Positions 33,616 to 44,244 of a stretch of DNA of 64,000 nt are shown here, piece by piece. Each line of letters starts with the position of its first letter. Positions within the stretch are counted from its first letter, which is position 1. The stretch spans positions 2,561,501-2,625,500 of the forward strand of contig JAWHQI010000148.1 of assembly GCA_033032865.1 (NCBI GenBank). The letters are read 5' to 3'. Both the position numbers and the translations under genes were made by a program. Below the pieces are notes generated by a model, which saw nothing but the letters and a program-made list of their open reading frames with translations, made no database searches and had not been told where the DNA came from. The stretch is from Dactylorhiza incarnata. Lineage: Eukaryota > Streptophyta > Magnoliopsida > Asparagales > Orchidaceae.

Positions 33616-34842
33616 CTGCGATCACTTGGGTCAAATACTGCGCTTGCTCCTGGGTTAACACATTCACCATTCCTCTTCCTTTAACCTGATGCAGCGGCGG
33701 CGGCAAGGTTCGAAGCGAAACTGGCTGCAAAGGGGCTTGAACTTGCGGGCATTGAAACTTCATGTGCCCTTTCTGTCCGCACTGAAAGCAGACTTTCTCC
33801 TTGGTCCAACACTGGTCCACATCGTGCCCCTTTCGCTTGCACAACGGGCAGAGCACCTCTCCCTTAGGAGCACCCTGAATTGCCAGCACTCGTTGCTGCT
33901 TTTGAACTCCTTTCCTCTTGAAACACCGTTCAAACGGATGGCCAGAGCAGCCACAGAAACTGCAGACCTCACCACCTTCTTTATTCAAGACCGGGCAGGC
34001 GCACCAGAATTTCCTTCTTCTCCAGCCTTTCTCTTTCCCTTCTTCATCATTGATCCTCGGTTCTTGGCATTATAGATTGCCTCAACCTTCATCGCTACCT
34101 CTACTACCTCGGCATACTTCTCCGACCTGTACGCACTGGCCAGCTGCTGGATATCACTGTGGAGACAACCCAGAAATCTCTTTACTCTTCCTTCTTCCGA
34201 GGCTACCTGGGCCGGAGCAAACCTGCTCAACTTGCAAAATTCAATCTCATACTCGGTCACCGAGAGCTGTCTCTGCTTCAGATGCAGGAAATCATTCATC
34301 AACCGATCTTGCTCCACCGACGGCAGAAACTTTCTTAACAACATTCCTTTGAAGGTTTCCCACAAACATCCTTCGGAAAGGTCTTCCTTCTCCCTCAACC
34401 ACCAACTCTTTGCGAGACGCTTAAGCTGGTATGCGGCAACCATCACCTTCTGATCCACGGTGATTCCTGAATATGAGAACATCTCTTCAATGGCTATAAG
34501 CCAATTGTCCAAGGCCATGAAATCAGCTCGTCTGTCATACGATGGAGGACCCAACCTTTGAATGTGCGAAATGAAATTCATTTTCGGAGGTATCGCTACT
34601 GGGGGTACCAAGGGAGTAGGAGGAGTGGGTACTGTCTGTCCTACTACGGTGGCCTACACTACGGGTTGCTACCTAGCATCGGCAGACAACAACGCCTCAA
34701 CTTGAGATTGCATCGCAACCATCTGCCTAGTCAGAGCCTCATTGCTCTGGCGCAGACTCTCGATCAAAGCTTCACTCTGCGCTCCGGATGACTCGCCCTC
34801 CGACTGAGGAGTCGACCTAGTCGCGACTCGCTTGCACACCAT
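33616..34842 (-). pseudogene. gag: Gag of element F with three zinc knuckles
   Basis: Minus strand from an ATG at 34842. An N-terminal Gln/Ser-rich helix has two stops (about 34676 and 34661, TAG in place of probable CAG). The Gag core follows (LDNWLIAIEEMFSYSGI; WWLREKEDL; LLRKFLPSVEQDRLMNDF; LSRFAP), then a basic stretch. A one-base frame change near 33987 precedes three CCHC knuckles: CSFCGCSGHPFERC, CPLCKRKGHDVDQC and CFQCGQKGHMKFQC (about 33960-33760). One knuckle is usual in chromoviruses. The frame ends at the predicted donor. Confidence 0.87.
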
Positions 34843-35501
34843 CTCTGCTAATACGCATAAACCAATAATTAAAACTTAACCTTACACTAGAACTACACTG
34901 CTTGGTTCAGAACACACATGTACAGATACTTTCCATTGCTACCACCTTGCTCTGGGATTTTCATGATGCTATGCTAAATTTGGGGATGATACTACATCAC
35001 CCCTCTTGACTCATGTGCAAGGGTCATGAATGCATGAATTTTTTGTTCATTTTGAAATCATGGGTGTACATGTGTCATCATATAAGTCTTTAACTTCGTA
35101 CATGTGCTTATGTAATGCTATGTAATGTATGTTGTGCTATGCATTCTAATAAAGGCCTTAATGCATGTTATGAGCGACGTACACATGAAATATTATGCAT
35201 CCCATACTACATAATATTGCATGTAACGAAAGAGAAAACGTGCTAATGGGCATCCATGTGATGATGGATATGCCTCCCATACTACATAACCATCACATGT
35301 TGCCACCTATGGTGGATCCATATATAGACACATATTATTCATCACATACTACATAATATGCCCCGAATACTTCTTATCATGCTATGAGTGTAGTGTTCAT
35401 GCTTCGGCCAAGACGTACAGATGACACATCAGTGTGTGTATGCAATGAAACCAAAACAACTACTATATCAGAATTTGTTGCCAGACCGACTTGTCGAACA
35501 A
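34843..35501 (-). other. Leader of element F
   Basis: Untranslated sequence between the primer site and the gag start. It is unusually rich in CATGT/ACATG words and 'tactacataat' repeats (about 35090-35380). No coding sequence seen. A packaging signal would be expected here but cannot be recognised from sequence alone. Confidence 0.7.
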
Positions 35502-35518
35502 CCTCCCTCTGATACCAA
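35502..35518 (-). other. Primer binding site of element F
   Basis: Minus-strand TTGGTATCAGAGGGAGG one base after the 5' LTR, matching the 3' end of plant tRNA-Met. Confidence 0.9.
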
Positions 35519-36864
35519 CTATCACAACCCGCATTTTCTCCGAATTTAGGAATATCAGAGTAAGAGAAAATATGCGTCATGATGCCACGTCATGCAGGAG
35601 ACAACTACAGATGCTCAGGCGGGAACCTATTACTTATTTAATCAAAACATGTTTACATGATAGATCATCATTTGAAATCATTTATTAGAGTTTGGGGTAA
35701 GAACTGTGTCTCTCAGTTCGTGGATCAATTAGTCCACCGAGAAAATATATGTAATTGCAGCGGACAGTACTTGATTTAGTTCACTTAAGGTCCTAAATGC
35801 ACGTGATGATAGGACATAAAGTAAACGATATGCATATATCTATGTGTAGTATAAGTATAGAAAATATCTTTTAGGCGACTTTAAAGATAAGGATTTTAGT
35901 TAAAAGGTATGCAATGTGGATGAAAGAAAAACCATTTTATAACTATAATGCACCTAGACATAAATCATTCCCAGAGAGAAAGATACACAAGATCTAAAAA
36001 GTAGTAGCAATTAACTAGCAAGTAAACTATAAAGTATCCAAAAGGGCACAATGGGCGTCAATAACCTGACACTAACCCGTTGGCTCCAACTAGTATGTCT
36101 GAACATAAGAAGAAAAACTAACCGCAACTACCTCGCAGCAGCGGGGTAAGACAACAACTACAACTCCTGGAGACTCCGGGCTACACCACTAGCAGCTAAG
36201 GCTCTGAACCTGAGGCATTCAATAAAATAAAGAATGCCTCAGCAAGGAGATTATAACTGGCAGAAAACAAGCAGAAAAGTAAATAAGGCATAATGGGTAC
36301 CAACCCAAGCCAGATTTACCGAAAGAGAAGCTCCAAACAATGAACTAAGCAAAGCATCAAGTGCGCCAAAATGCCATAAAGAGGAACAAACAAAGTTCAT
36401 TTATCTTGTTAAATTAATTTAAAGAGACTGATCAGCTCAAATTAAACGGGGGTGGTCCTTTATCCACTGCCACCCAAAGCCAAAAATGGGTGGGGGTTTC
36501 TATCCCCAACCATCCAAACACGGCCTACGGGACCACAGGCCAAGCCTGCGGTTCACCACTAAAATGGCCACCATGCAAGGATACAACACTCCCCACTGCC
36601 CCCCCCCCCCCCCCCCACCCCAAAAAAAACACGACCCACCGTGCAAGGACAAAGGCAACGGTCTTATTAATTAATTCCTTTAATTATGGCATGGGACAAA
36701 GCCCGAGAAACAATCACCAGGACACCCCGAGGATAGGGTCAATATGAAGCAAACACCACTCAAGATGATTCATAAGAGTCCAGGGTCCGCACACAATTAC
36801 ATAGGCATAAGGAAACAAGCACGAGTGAATTAAAGTACGGAAAACAGCAAAAGCAAGGGTAGCA

Positions 36865-37206
36865 ACCAGGGCATTTCTCGAGAAATTTGAAGATAGACCT
36901 GGGCATTTCTCCAGAATCAGAGGGGAAGGGCTGGGGTGTTCTCGAGAAGATGCAGGTTCAAGCCAAGGACTTCTCGAGAACAGGAAGGAGATGAGATTGG
37001 GATTTCTCGAGAAATTCAGGACAGAGATCAAGAAGTTCCCGAGAAATCAAAGGCAGAGAACACGAAGTTCTCGAGAAATCCAAATCAGGGAACATGAGTT
37101 CTCGAGAAATCAAGGACAGAGATCATGAGGTTCTCGAGAAATCCAAGGCTAGGAATAAACATTTCTCGAGAAATCAAAGGCTAAGATCATACATTTCTCG
37201 AGAACT
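36865..37206 (-). repeat. TTTCTCGAGAAA array in F 5' LTR
   Basis: About nine to ten copies matching 28530-28862, with scattered differences; for example one site reads TTCTCCAGAAT where the other LTR is intact. Confidence 0.92.
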
Positions 37207-37748
37207 CAACAAACAGCAGGAAAAAATATTCCAGGCCAACACAGTTCCAACAGGGAAAACATCAGATACATAGGGGAGAATAAAGACAGAAGGGGGATTT
37301 GTTATCTATCAAGCAACACTCAAAATACATGCCAAAAGCACAGCAAGAACCCATAAACAAGGAAAAACAGTGCTTCAGGAAATAAGAAAGAAGGAGGAGA
37401 AAGCCACTTGCCTTAAACCTTGCAAACTCAAAGATCTCCGCTCCAAAAGTTATGGGTCGGCCAAGAACACATCCAAGCATGAAATCCTGAAACCTTTCGA
37501 GTCGAAAAGAGGGATTAGGTCACAACCTTAACTCCAAAAATTCCACAAAATGGGAAAAGCTTACCACTAGAACGAAGATCTCGCCGAGAGCATTCCAAAT
37601 CTATACTCCAAACGCGATTCCAACTACTACGGCCTTCGAATCTCCGACCAGAAGCTACAAGACACTTCGCTCTCGCCTCTCTCGCTCGGCGGCTAGATTG
37701 GTTCGACAAAGGAAGGAGATGAAAAGAAGAAAAAACCTAAGCTTAATG

Positions 37749-37756
37749 TATATATA
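37749..37756 (-). promoter_or_regulatory. TATA box of F 5' LTR
   Basis: Minus-strand TATATATA, about 15 bases downstream in sense of the last palindrome (AATTCGTCGAACT at 37770). The likely start of F transcription is 25-35 bases further on. Confidence 0.72.
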
Positions 37757-37770
37757 TTAAGCCTCCAGGA

Positions 37771-38180
37771 ATTCGTCGAACTCAGCTCCATGACGTTCGT
37801 CGAACTCATGAAAGAGTTCGTCGAACGCAGAACCAAACCAACAGAAAGCTTGACGTTCGTTGAACTCAAGAAAGAGTTCATCGAACGTAGCTACAACGCG
37901 AGTTCGTCGAACGCAGCATTGCTAGTTCGTCAAACGCAACATTGCCAGTTCGTCGAACGCAGCTACAACGTGAGTTCATCGAACACAACATTTCCAGTTT
38001 GTCGAACGCAGCTACAATGCGAGTTCGTCGAACGTAGCATTGCCAGTTCGTCGAACGCAGCTTCTACCCGAGTTCGTCGAACTTAGCTTCAATTTGTCGA
38101 ACGCAACATCTCTAGTTCGTCGAACGCAGAGTTCTCCTAGTTCGTCGAATGAGGAGGCCTCTCAGTTCGTCGAACACAGA
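37771..38180 (-). repeat. GTTCGTCGAAC array in F 5' LTR
   Basis: About eighteen palindromes in the U3 part, ending at the TATA box. Many are perfect; others differ by one CpG transition (CGAAC to CAAAC, GTTCG to GTTTG). Confidence 0.92.
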
Positions 38181-38416
38181 GGGCGACTAAATCACCTGAA
38201 CTCACACCCTAACAGAAAAACCCTAAGATTTTACTAACTACACAAAATCTTCTCTATAGCTTGCAACGACGCGAAATCTCACACGCTCGATCTAAATCAC
38301 ATCCTTTAACTAAGCTAAGGCTTAAAACTAAACCTGATGAGCTGACGCAACGCCCTTACGCCAAAATTACATCACAGCGGCCACGTAAATAATTAACGAA
38401 AATCAGGGGCGTTACA

Positions 38417-38904
38417 CTTATTGCGCATGGTGAAAGGAAAAAGCTGAAGCTTATTGCATCATTGGATACCCCATTAATTTTGAAAGTATCGCATATTTCT
38501 AGACAACTAAAAATATGCGCGTTGGGATCCTCATCTTGAAGCCCATCAAATTGTACATATTTTTGTACCATTTGAATGATGCTCGGCTTCAACTCAAAGT
38601 TATTGTTCGTTATAGCAGGTCGAACAATACTAGAAGGGGCATCGTCCAGGTTAGGTCGGGCATAATATGACATAGTCCGTTCCGCAACCGCATCCTGATT
38701 TGGATCACCCATATTAGAAGAAGTAGAAGAGGAGGGAGAAGAAGAAGAAGAAAAATAAGAAAAAGTATTCGGAAAGGAAGTGTCGCATACGGTTTTCTCA
38801 ATCGGATCTTGAGAATTTGGTCTTTGGGATCTTAAGTGTCGCCGAATGGTTTGCTCGATTTCTGGATCAAATTCAAGAGGATCTGACGGATTCATTCGGT
38901 TCAT
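38417..38904 (-). pseudogene. gag: Gag of element D, 5' part
   Basis: Minus strand from ATG 38904: an N-terminal part with LEFDPEIEQTI, a Ser-rich insert (SSSSSPSSSTSS), MSYYARPNLDDAPSSIVRP, then the Gag core opening (VQFDGLQDEDPNAH, CLEICDTFKINGVS). A one-base frame change near 38460 precedes the F insertion. It aligns with C's gag. Confidence 0.88.
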
Positions 38905-39195
38905 ACATCATAATGAAGAAGAAAAATGTAGGAATTTAGAAAAAGAGAAATAGTAAATTTAAAAAAATATAAGATTTTTTTTTGGAATTTTGGATTTTTT
39001 TATAGATTTAATTAGTCTTAGATTTCCCGAGGACTACCCCATGAAGGGTTTGCCGCGGTACTAGGAGATAAGATGGGATGATAGCCCAAATCTCCCTTTC
39101 TAAGAATTTAATTGTACCTTTAAAAAATGATAAAATTAATAGAACTAAGCTTTCAAAATATCAACAAAATGTCCCCGGCAACGACGCCAAAAACT
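38905..39195 (-). other. Leader and primer site of element D
   Basis: Minus-strand TGGCGTCGTTGCCGGGGA (39172-39189) is a near-perfect tRNA-Asp type primer site, as used by Athila/Tat elements, a few bases after the LTR end. The rest is an A/T-rich leader. Confidence 0.88.
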
Positions 39196-40117
39196 TGATG
39201 AATAATTTCCGCGCTGCGCAAAATTAAAGTGTTATCCACGTATAATTCGATAAGGCAAGTGTACCTATCGCTTTATAGTATAGGATTTAGAAAATCAAGT
39301 GTCGTATTTTTCCAGGCTTGTTGAGTACTTCTACTCACAAAGAAGAGCTATTATTTTATCGATCGAAAGTTGGGTTTGTTTTGGAAAAATGATTTGGAGA
39401 AAATTAACTATGGATAAATTTGATGATTAGAGAGCTAGCACTTGATCTAGAATCTCTTTGAACTAAAATAAACTTCTTTAAGGATTAAACTGCAAACTTC
39501 TAAATTATTTACTTCGACCGTGGAGGTTCCCAAAATATGATAGAACCTCTCTCGAGAGAACTATCAACTAACCTTAGGTTGATCGATTAAGACCCCTCGG
39601 ACAGTCGAAACCCCTAAGCTTGCATTAGGCGGTGAACCCCTCTACTTGATTTGATTTCAGTCTGGAAGATTTATATCACCCTCTCTCGAGGAGTGCATGA
39701 AACTCTTTTTATCTTTGAGTGATCTCCTCGTTTGCATGGATCTCTCGATCACTAGCATACGGATCTTAGATCGAGAAACATATTCGCGACATATGAATTC
39801 GAAGCAATTGAATTCAAAGATAAATCAAAGCGAAATAATATAGAAAGCTTGCTAATTTTATAAGAACAAAACAAAGTTTATTTTATTCCAAAGTTCATCA
39901 TGATCAGGTGCTAATTGAAATTTAGCTACTCATCACGATAGGGGAAATACATATAGAAGATGAAAAAGACATGATAAAAACTACAATAATTGAATTAAAA
40001 TTGCAATAATAGAAAAACTTACAACTTGTAGAAAAACTAGCTATAACAACAAAAATAGTAAACTAAAGCTGGAAATGAACTCCAAAATCGAACTCTTATA
40101 CATCTGGAGATTGCTGC

Positions 40118-40125
40118 CTTTTATA
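40118..40125 (-). promoter_or_regulatory. TATA box of D LTR
   Basis: Minus-strand TATAAAAG in CACCTATAAAAGGCAGC, about 16 bases downstream in sense of the nearest palindrome. Confidence 0.8.
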
Positions 40126-40141
40126 GGTGAAAAATGGGGGA

Positions 40142-40612
40142 GTCACGCCCTTGGTCACGCCCGTGACCAAGGGCATGTAAGATGCGTAATTGCTGTCTTG
40201 ATAGCCCGGGAATGTTGGGGAAGAGAAACTGCTAGAAATCAATTGCATGGCGGGTCAAGGCCTAGGTCACGCCCGTGACCTAGGTCGTGTCTTGACTGGG
40301 TCAGGAAACGACCGGAAACGTCGCGATCTGGAGTTACTCTGGAGATTGCAGAAGAGTCATGGCCTCGGTCACGTCCGTGACCGAGGGCGTGTAAGATGGA
40401 AACGGCGGGAGTTGATTGTTGGCTGCATTGAACGCATTCTGGGCGAGTCACGCCCGTGACCTTGTGGTCACGCCCTCTGTCATGCTCGTGACAGAGGGCG
40501 TGTAATTGTAATCCTACGTGCAAGCGAGTTCTGGCAGCTGGAAGGCGGCTGGGCTGGTCATGGCCATGACTTGTAGTCACGGCCTTGGTCACACCCGTGA
40601 CTATGGGCGTGT
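40142..40612 (-). repeat. GTCACGCCCGTGAC palindrome array in D LTR
   Basis: GGTCACGCCCGTGACC, GGTCACGTCCGTGACC and similar occur about ten times, often as nested inverted repeats such as CCTAGGTCACG...CGTGACCTAGG (40260-40283) and ACCGAGG/CCTCGGT pairs (40365-40388). Confidence 0.92.
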
Positions 40613-40810
40613 ACTTTGCGATTTCTTCCGAAATGCTTCAAATAATCTCATGATTACTTATATGAGCTTGAAATTGCTATTGGCAGCCCAAATTACCTGA
40701 AAAATACAAAAATATGTGAAATTTGTGATAAATTAAATTAAAACTAAATGAAAAATAAATTAATTATTAATAAAATATTATATAAAATAACTATAAATGA
40801 TGCATTATCA

Positions 40811-41830
40811 CTATCTTGAAGTCACTACTTGGAAACAACAACAACAATAGAACCCATAAAGTCCCCAATCATTGGGGGTAGAAGATTGGAAATAGACCTA
40901 ACCTTTGGCACTATGCACAAAGTGGCTTCTCTCAGAGGAGAAAAAACCTATACTACTTTCGACGCGGTACACTTACCGTCGCGTTTGCTGCGGAATCATG
41001 CACTCAAATTAAAGCCAAAGATATCAGAGAGGGCATGCCCTAGAATCCATTTTGATTTATGTGCATATAACCATGCTTCCTTCATTCAGCATCCAGAGCA
41101 TTGGTGAAGCACATAAAGTCACTACTTGGAAAGATCAAGAAAAATTACTGAATTCAGAATGCAGAGAAGTCATAATACTGTTAAGTAAAAATGGACGGGA
41201 CGGTTTGTCGATCAAACTTGAATTATCGATGGAAAGATAAGTCGACATAATTAATCGACTTGACAGACTATCTATGCTAAGCATAACTACTTTTCATCAA
41301 GGCAAAATCGACGAGACAGACTATCGATTCTGCAAGTCGACTGAACAAAGAATCGACTAGATCAATGTCGATCGATGGGATGATTCCTATATCGGCGAGA
41401 TAGACTTCAGTTTCTCCAGAATTATTCTAAGTTCTTACACAACACGTGTCATCATTATATTCCCAATCTTTTCATGCTAATCATGAAGCATTTTGTTGAT
41501 ACATTTAATGAACTCTTTAACAGATTAAATTCATTGGAGAATTGATTGAGGAATGAAATAATTAATCATCATTACTAGTGTTGGAACCAAGAATCGGCAC
41601 AACGAGGAGTTCACATCCAAAAAAGGGGGCAACTAGTACTTACTTGGTCTGTGGAAGAACTTGACTGAAAACTCAGAACTAAGCACTGACCTTAGGCTGC
41701 AGCGCGGAGGTCCCACCACACACCCAGAAGATCTAAGAGCGCTTCCCCTCCCAAGCCAAAGCTGAAGCTGAGCACCTTGGAGAACCTTGGACACTATCCA
41801 GAGTTGTCCAGAGGAGGAAGAAGCCCTATA
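40811..41830. other. Unassigned sequence between the two nests
   Basis: No recognisable gene. AAGTCACTACTTGGAAA occurs at 40819-40835 and again at 41116-41132. A 92-codon frame (40829-41107) between them matches nothing I know and is probably chance or a fragment. TCGAC-type repeats lie at 41205-41410. At about 41579, TGTTGGAACCAAGAATCGG may begin an LTR remnant that abuts G near 41830. Either host sequence or old element remnants. Confidence 0.6.
41205..41410. repeat. Dispersed GTCGA/TCGAC half-sites
   Basis: About ten TCGAT/TCGAC half-sites, several paired (AAGTCGACATAATTAATCGACTT), mixed with three GACAGACTATC-type words. It resembles the palindrome arrays of the Sirevirus LTRs but has a different context. 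Likely a remnant of another LTR family. Confidence 0.6.
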
Positions 41831-42500
41831 ATTGGATGGCCAGTTACCCCTCAGGTTCTCGACTTTCTTTTTTAGCAAGTTTACAATTATTTTGTTTGCC
41901 ACCTCCACCTATCCATTTCTCCTAGGGCGATGGGTTAACGCAAAGCAAAGATCTATACCCAACTAGCCGCAGAAGTGATGAACTCATCGCTGGAAAACTG
42001 CGACCCATTCTCTGTGACGATGGCTAATGGGAGCCCTTGTCGACAGATTATTTCCCACTATACAAATTTTTCTAAAACTTGAGATGTTACCTTAGCCAAC
42101 ACCTTCACCTCCAACCACTTGGAGAAGTAATCGATCATTACCAGCAGGAACCTTCTGTATCCACTAGCTTGAGGAAAAGGGCCCACCAAGTCCATCCCCC
42201 ATATCGCGAATGACCAGGGAGCTGTGATTGTCCGGAGCCTCTGGGATTGTTAGAGTTGGAGAGGAGCAAATAGTTGGCACTTGGAGCACTTCTTCGCGAA
42301 TTCTGCCGCATCCTTGCTGAGAGTAGGCCAGAAGTAGCCTTGCCTCAGCACCCTTCCCTCCAAGGTCCTGCTCCTAGAATGGCTGCCACATTCTACGGAT
42401 TGGATCTCCTACAGGACCCTCGTGGCCTCCTCTTTTGACACACAATGGTCTAGGGGTCCCGAGAGGGTCTTTCGGTACAATCCTCCTTCATGCAAAGAAT
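41831..42500 (-). pseudogene. int: Integrase of element G (Tat-like), truncated
   Basis: Minus strand: HHCC domain (GYFWPTLSKDAAEFAKKC-KCQ, about 42350-42270), first Asp in WGMDLVGPFPQ (about 42210), second catalytic position in AIVTENGSQFSSDEF (about 42020), where Asp is replaced by Glu, and a remnant EVANKIIVNLLKKK (about 41905-41865). Several stops and one frame change. Similarity ends at about 41830. Confidence 0.82.
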
Positions 42501-43630
42501 AATACACTAACATATACCTGAGTCACCGCTTGTCTACATACCCTCCTGGGAACTACCCCGATGTCAGGAAGGTGATGAAGGGGTCCATCCATGATGCTCG
42601 CTGGGGTACCTCCATCAACTCACCTTCCTCGATAGATGGTCAAAAAAGTTCTGACACTGTCGCTCCTACCCTGGGCCTGAACATGGCCAGGAGGTCTACC
42701 TGGGTGCTCTACTCCCTCAACATATACTTAATTGAGAAGGTATGGAACTGTCCGACGAGCCCTTTAACCTTCTCTAAATATTGCTAGAGAGTCGTCTCCC
42801 ATGCCTCAAACTTTCGTTCGACTTGGCAAGACACCACCATGGAGTTCATTGAGAACTCCACATCCTGCACCCCAACTCCTTGGCCATGCAGAGCCCCATG
42901 ATCACGACCTCGTATTCGGCCTGGTTGTTGGTGAGTGGGAAGTGAATGCTGATTGCCTGCTCGATCCTCATTCCCTGGGGCTCACCAGGATCACTCTCCC
43001 CCAAAGAAATGTTTTCCTGATGCTCTGTCAACTAACATCTTCCATGCCACTGAGGGGGGGGGGGGGGGGGCTCGAGTTCTTCCACTTTGGTTGCCACTAC
43101 TTGCGCCTTTATTAATAGTTTGGGAATGAACGAGATGTCGAACTTGCTTAACTCCACCGACCATTTTTTCAACCTTCCCGAGTGTTTCACCCCCTCCATA
43201 ATGTTGCGAAGGTGATGATCTGTCACCACCTTAATCGAGTGTGCCTGGAAGTAAGTTCGGAGATTCTAGGATGACACCACCAGAGTGAAGTCCAACTTCT
43301 CTAAGATGGGATATCTGAGTTCCGCCTTTCTCAGCACCCTGCTAACGTAGTAGATTATGAGTTGTCTTTTCCCCTCCTTCCAAATGAGAACTGAAAAAAC
43401 TGCCTCGGCCTCCACCTCCAATTATATGGACAGGTCCTCCGCCTGCCTTGGTCCCTAGAGCAGTGGGGCCCAGGTTAGTTTTTCCTTCAGTGCCTGGAAC
43501 GCCTCCTCGCACTCAGGGGTCCACTCGAACTTCTTATTTCCTCGTAGCACCTTGAAGAAAGGTGAGTACTTCTCCCCCGCCCTTGAGAGAAATCTGTGTA
43601 ACCCGACCAATTTCCCTGTGAGGCACTGTT
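42501..43630 (-). pseudogene. rnh: RNase H and second RNase H of element G
   Basis: Minus strand: the end of reverse transcriptase (RFLSRAGEKYSPFFKVL, about 43590), first RNase H (VVTDHHLRNIMEG; KKWSVELSKFDISFIPK; IKAQVVA) and a second, degenerate RNase H with FPLTNNQAEYEVVIMGLCMA (about 42945-42885). A run of 17 G (plus strand, 43056-43072) lies between the two, within a poly-Pro codon stretch. Many stops. The upstream end is the insertion point of B. Confidence 0.83.
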
Positions 43631-43812
43631 TGTTAGGAAAAAACCCTTGATTTAACTTAACAAATTAACTAAAAGTGATTTTATCCTCTAGGAGTAAATT
43701 ACCCATTGTATAGAGAGGGTAATCTGGTCATTAGATGTCTTATGATGTCATACTCAACATAGGGTATCAGGACAAGATCAAGGGAAGAAGAATTGTGCTA
43801 AGTTAATATTTG

Positions 43813-44229
43813 TGTCGAATAGAATTCGACGCAACATCGAGTCCATATAGACGCTGCTCTGACTAGAAGTCCAAGAGGATCAACCCTTCTATCGAAGTGA
43901 CTCAAGTCGACGTTACGTCGAATAGATATCGATGTAGAGGTCACGGACTTGTCAGAGCAACTAGTGAAGTTGACGCAACTTCTACTTCAACTCGATGCAG
44001 AAGATGTCATCTGTCGAAGCCATCTAAAGTCAGCGCAACGTCGACTTAATTTCGACGCAGAATATGAAGTTCAGAGCCAGGCAGATCAACTCGATGTAAA
44101 CGTCGATAAGATGTCGACGTTACGTCGACTAGCAGAGTTCAATCAGAGCAGAGATGAAATCGAAGCTACTTCTACAAGAACTTGAAGTTACATCGATAAG
44201 AGAAGAAATGAATTCGACGCTATGTCGAA
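43813..44229 (+). repeat. CGTCGA/TCGACG palindrome array in B 5' LTR
   Basis: About twenty half-sites, many paired as GTCGAATAG-AATTCGAC. The last pair, TTCGACGCTATGTCGAA (44213-44229), ends eight bases before the TATA box. The first pair (43813-43835) is almost the same as the first gag repeat at 47327. Confidence 0.92.
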
Positions 44230-44236
44230 TACAGTC

Positions 44237-44244
44237 TATAAAAG
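44237..44244 (+). promoter_or_regulatory. TATA box of B 5' LTR
   Basis: TATAAAAG just after the palindrome array. In the 3' LTR the same site reads TTTGTAAAAG and is lost. Confidence 0.8.

Larger units (their letters stand above)
27198..38416 (-). mobile_element. Element F: chromovirus, nearly intact
   Basis: LTRs at 27198-30072 and 35520-38416 with perfect CTTAT duplications (27193-27197, 38417-38421). Minus-strand order: primer site, gag with three zinc knuckles, short intron, protease, reverse transcriptase, RNase H, integrase with chromodomain-like tail, purine tract. Few lesions: two stops early in gag, a frame change before the gag knuckles, one shortly before reverse transcriptase, one stop within it, and one stop in the RNase H to integrase linker. 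The integrase DDE residues are intact. It sits in D's gag. The family is also present as solo LTR S. Confidence 0.93.
35520..38416 (-). repeat. 5' LTR of element F
   Basis: 2897 bases, closely similar along its length to 27198-30072. The outermost bases read TATCACAACC in place of TGTCACAACC. A run of 17 C at about 36600-36617 replaces a short C run in the other LTR. Arrays: CTCGAG type at 36865-37206 and GTTCGTCGAAC type at 37771-38180. Confidence 0.93.
5204..40810 (-). mobile_element. Element D: old Athila-like gypsy element, host of A, C, E and F
   Basis: The minus-strand order is 5' LTR (39196-40810), tRNA-Asp type primer site, gag, protease, reverse transcriptase, RNase H, integrase and 3' untranslated region running into A at 5203. 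Excluding insertions, D's own pieces are 38417-40810, 25745-27197, 15274-17120 and 5204-7108, about 7.6 kb. C, E and F each have perfect 5-bp target duplications, and D's reading frame joins across each. D is therefore older than all four insertions. Its 3' LTR is not in the window. All its genes carry stops or frameshifts. Confidence 0.9.
39196..40810 (-). repeat. 5' LTR of element D
   Basis: Plus-strand limits TGATGAATAA and TGCATTATCA. The left limit is fixed by the primer site, the right one by the inverted end and loss of similarity to the Athila LTR pattern. The sense order matches C's LTR: start, palindrome array, TATA box, long downstream part. The bases after the end (CTATC) would be the target duplication, but the other copy is outside the window. 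Confidence 0.82.

Noticed and set aside
33689..34352. Plus-strand frames opposite F gag
   Set aside because: Antisense shadows; the minus strand carries zinc knuckles and Gag motifs.
33611..34842. Pararetrovirus (caulimovirid) origin for F because of its multiple zinc knuckles
   Set aside because: F has LTRs, target duplications, an integrase with a DDE triad and a chromodomain-like tail; no movement-protein or coat features.
40829..41107. 92-codon frame as a possible host gene
   Set aside because: No domain recognised, no splice or upstream signals, lies between two direct repeats next to an LTR; kept only as unassigned sequence.
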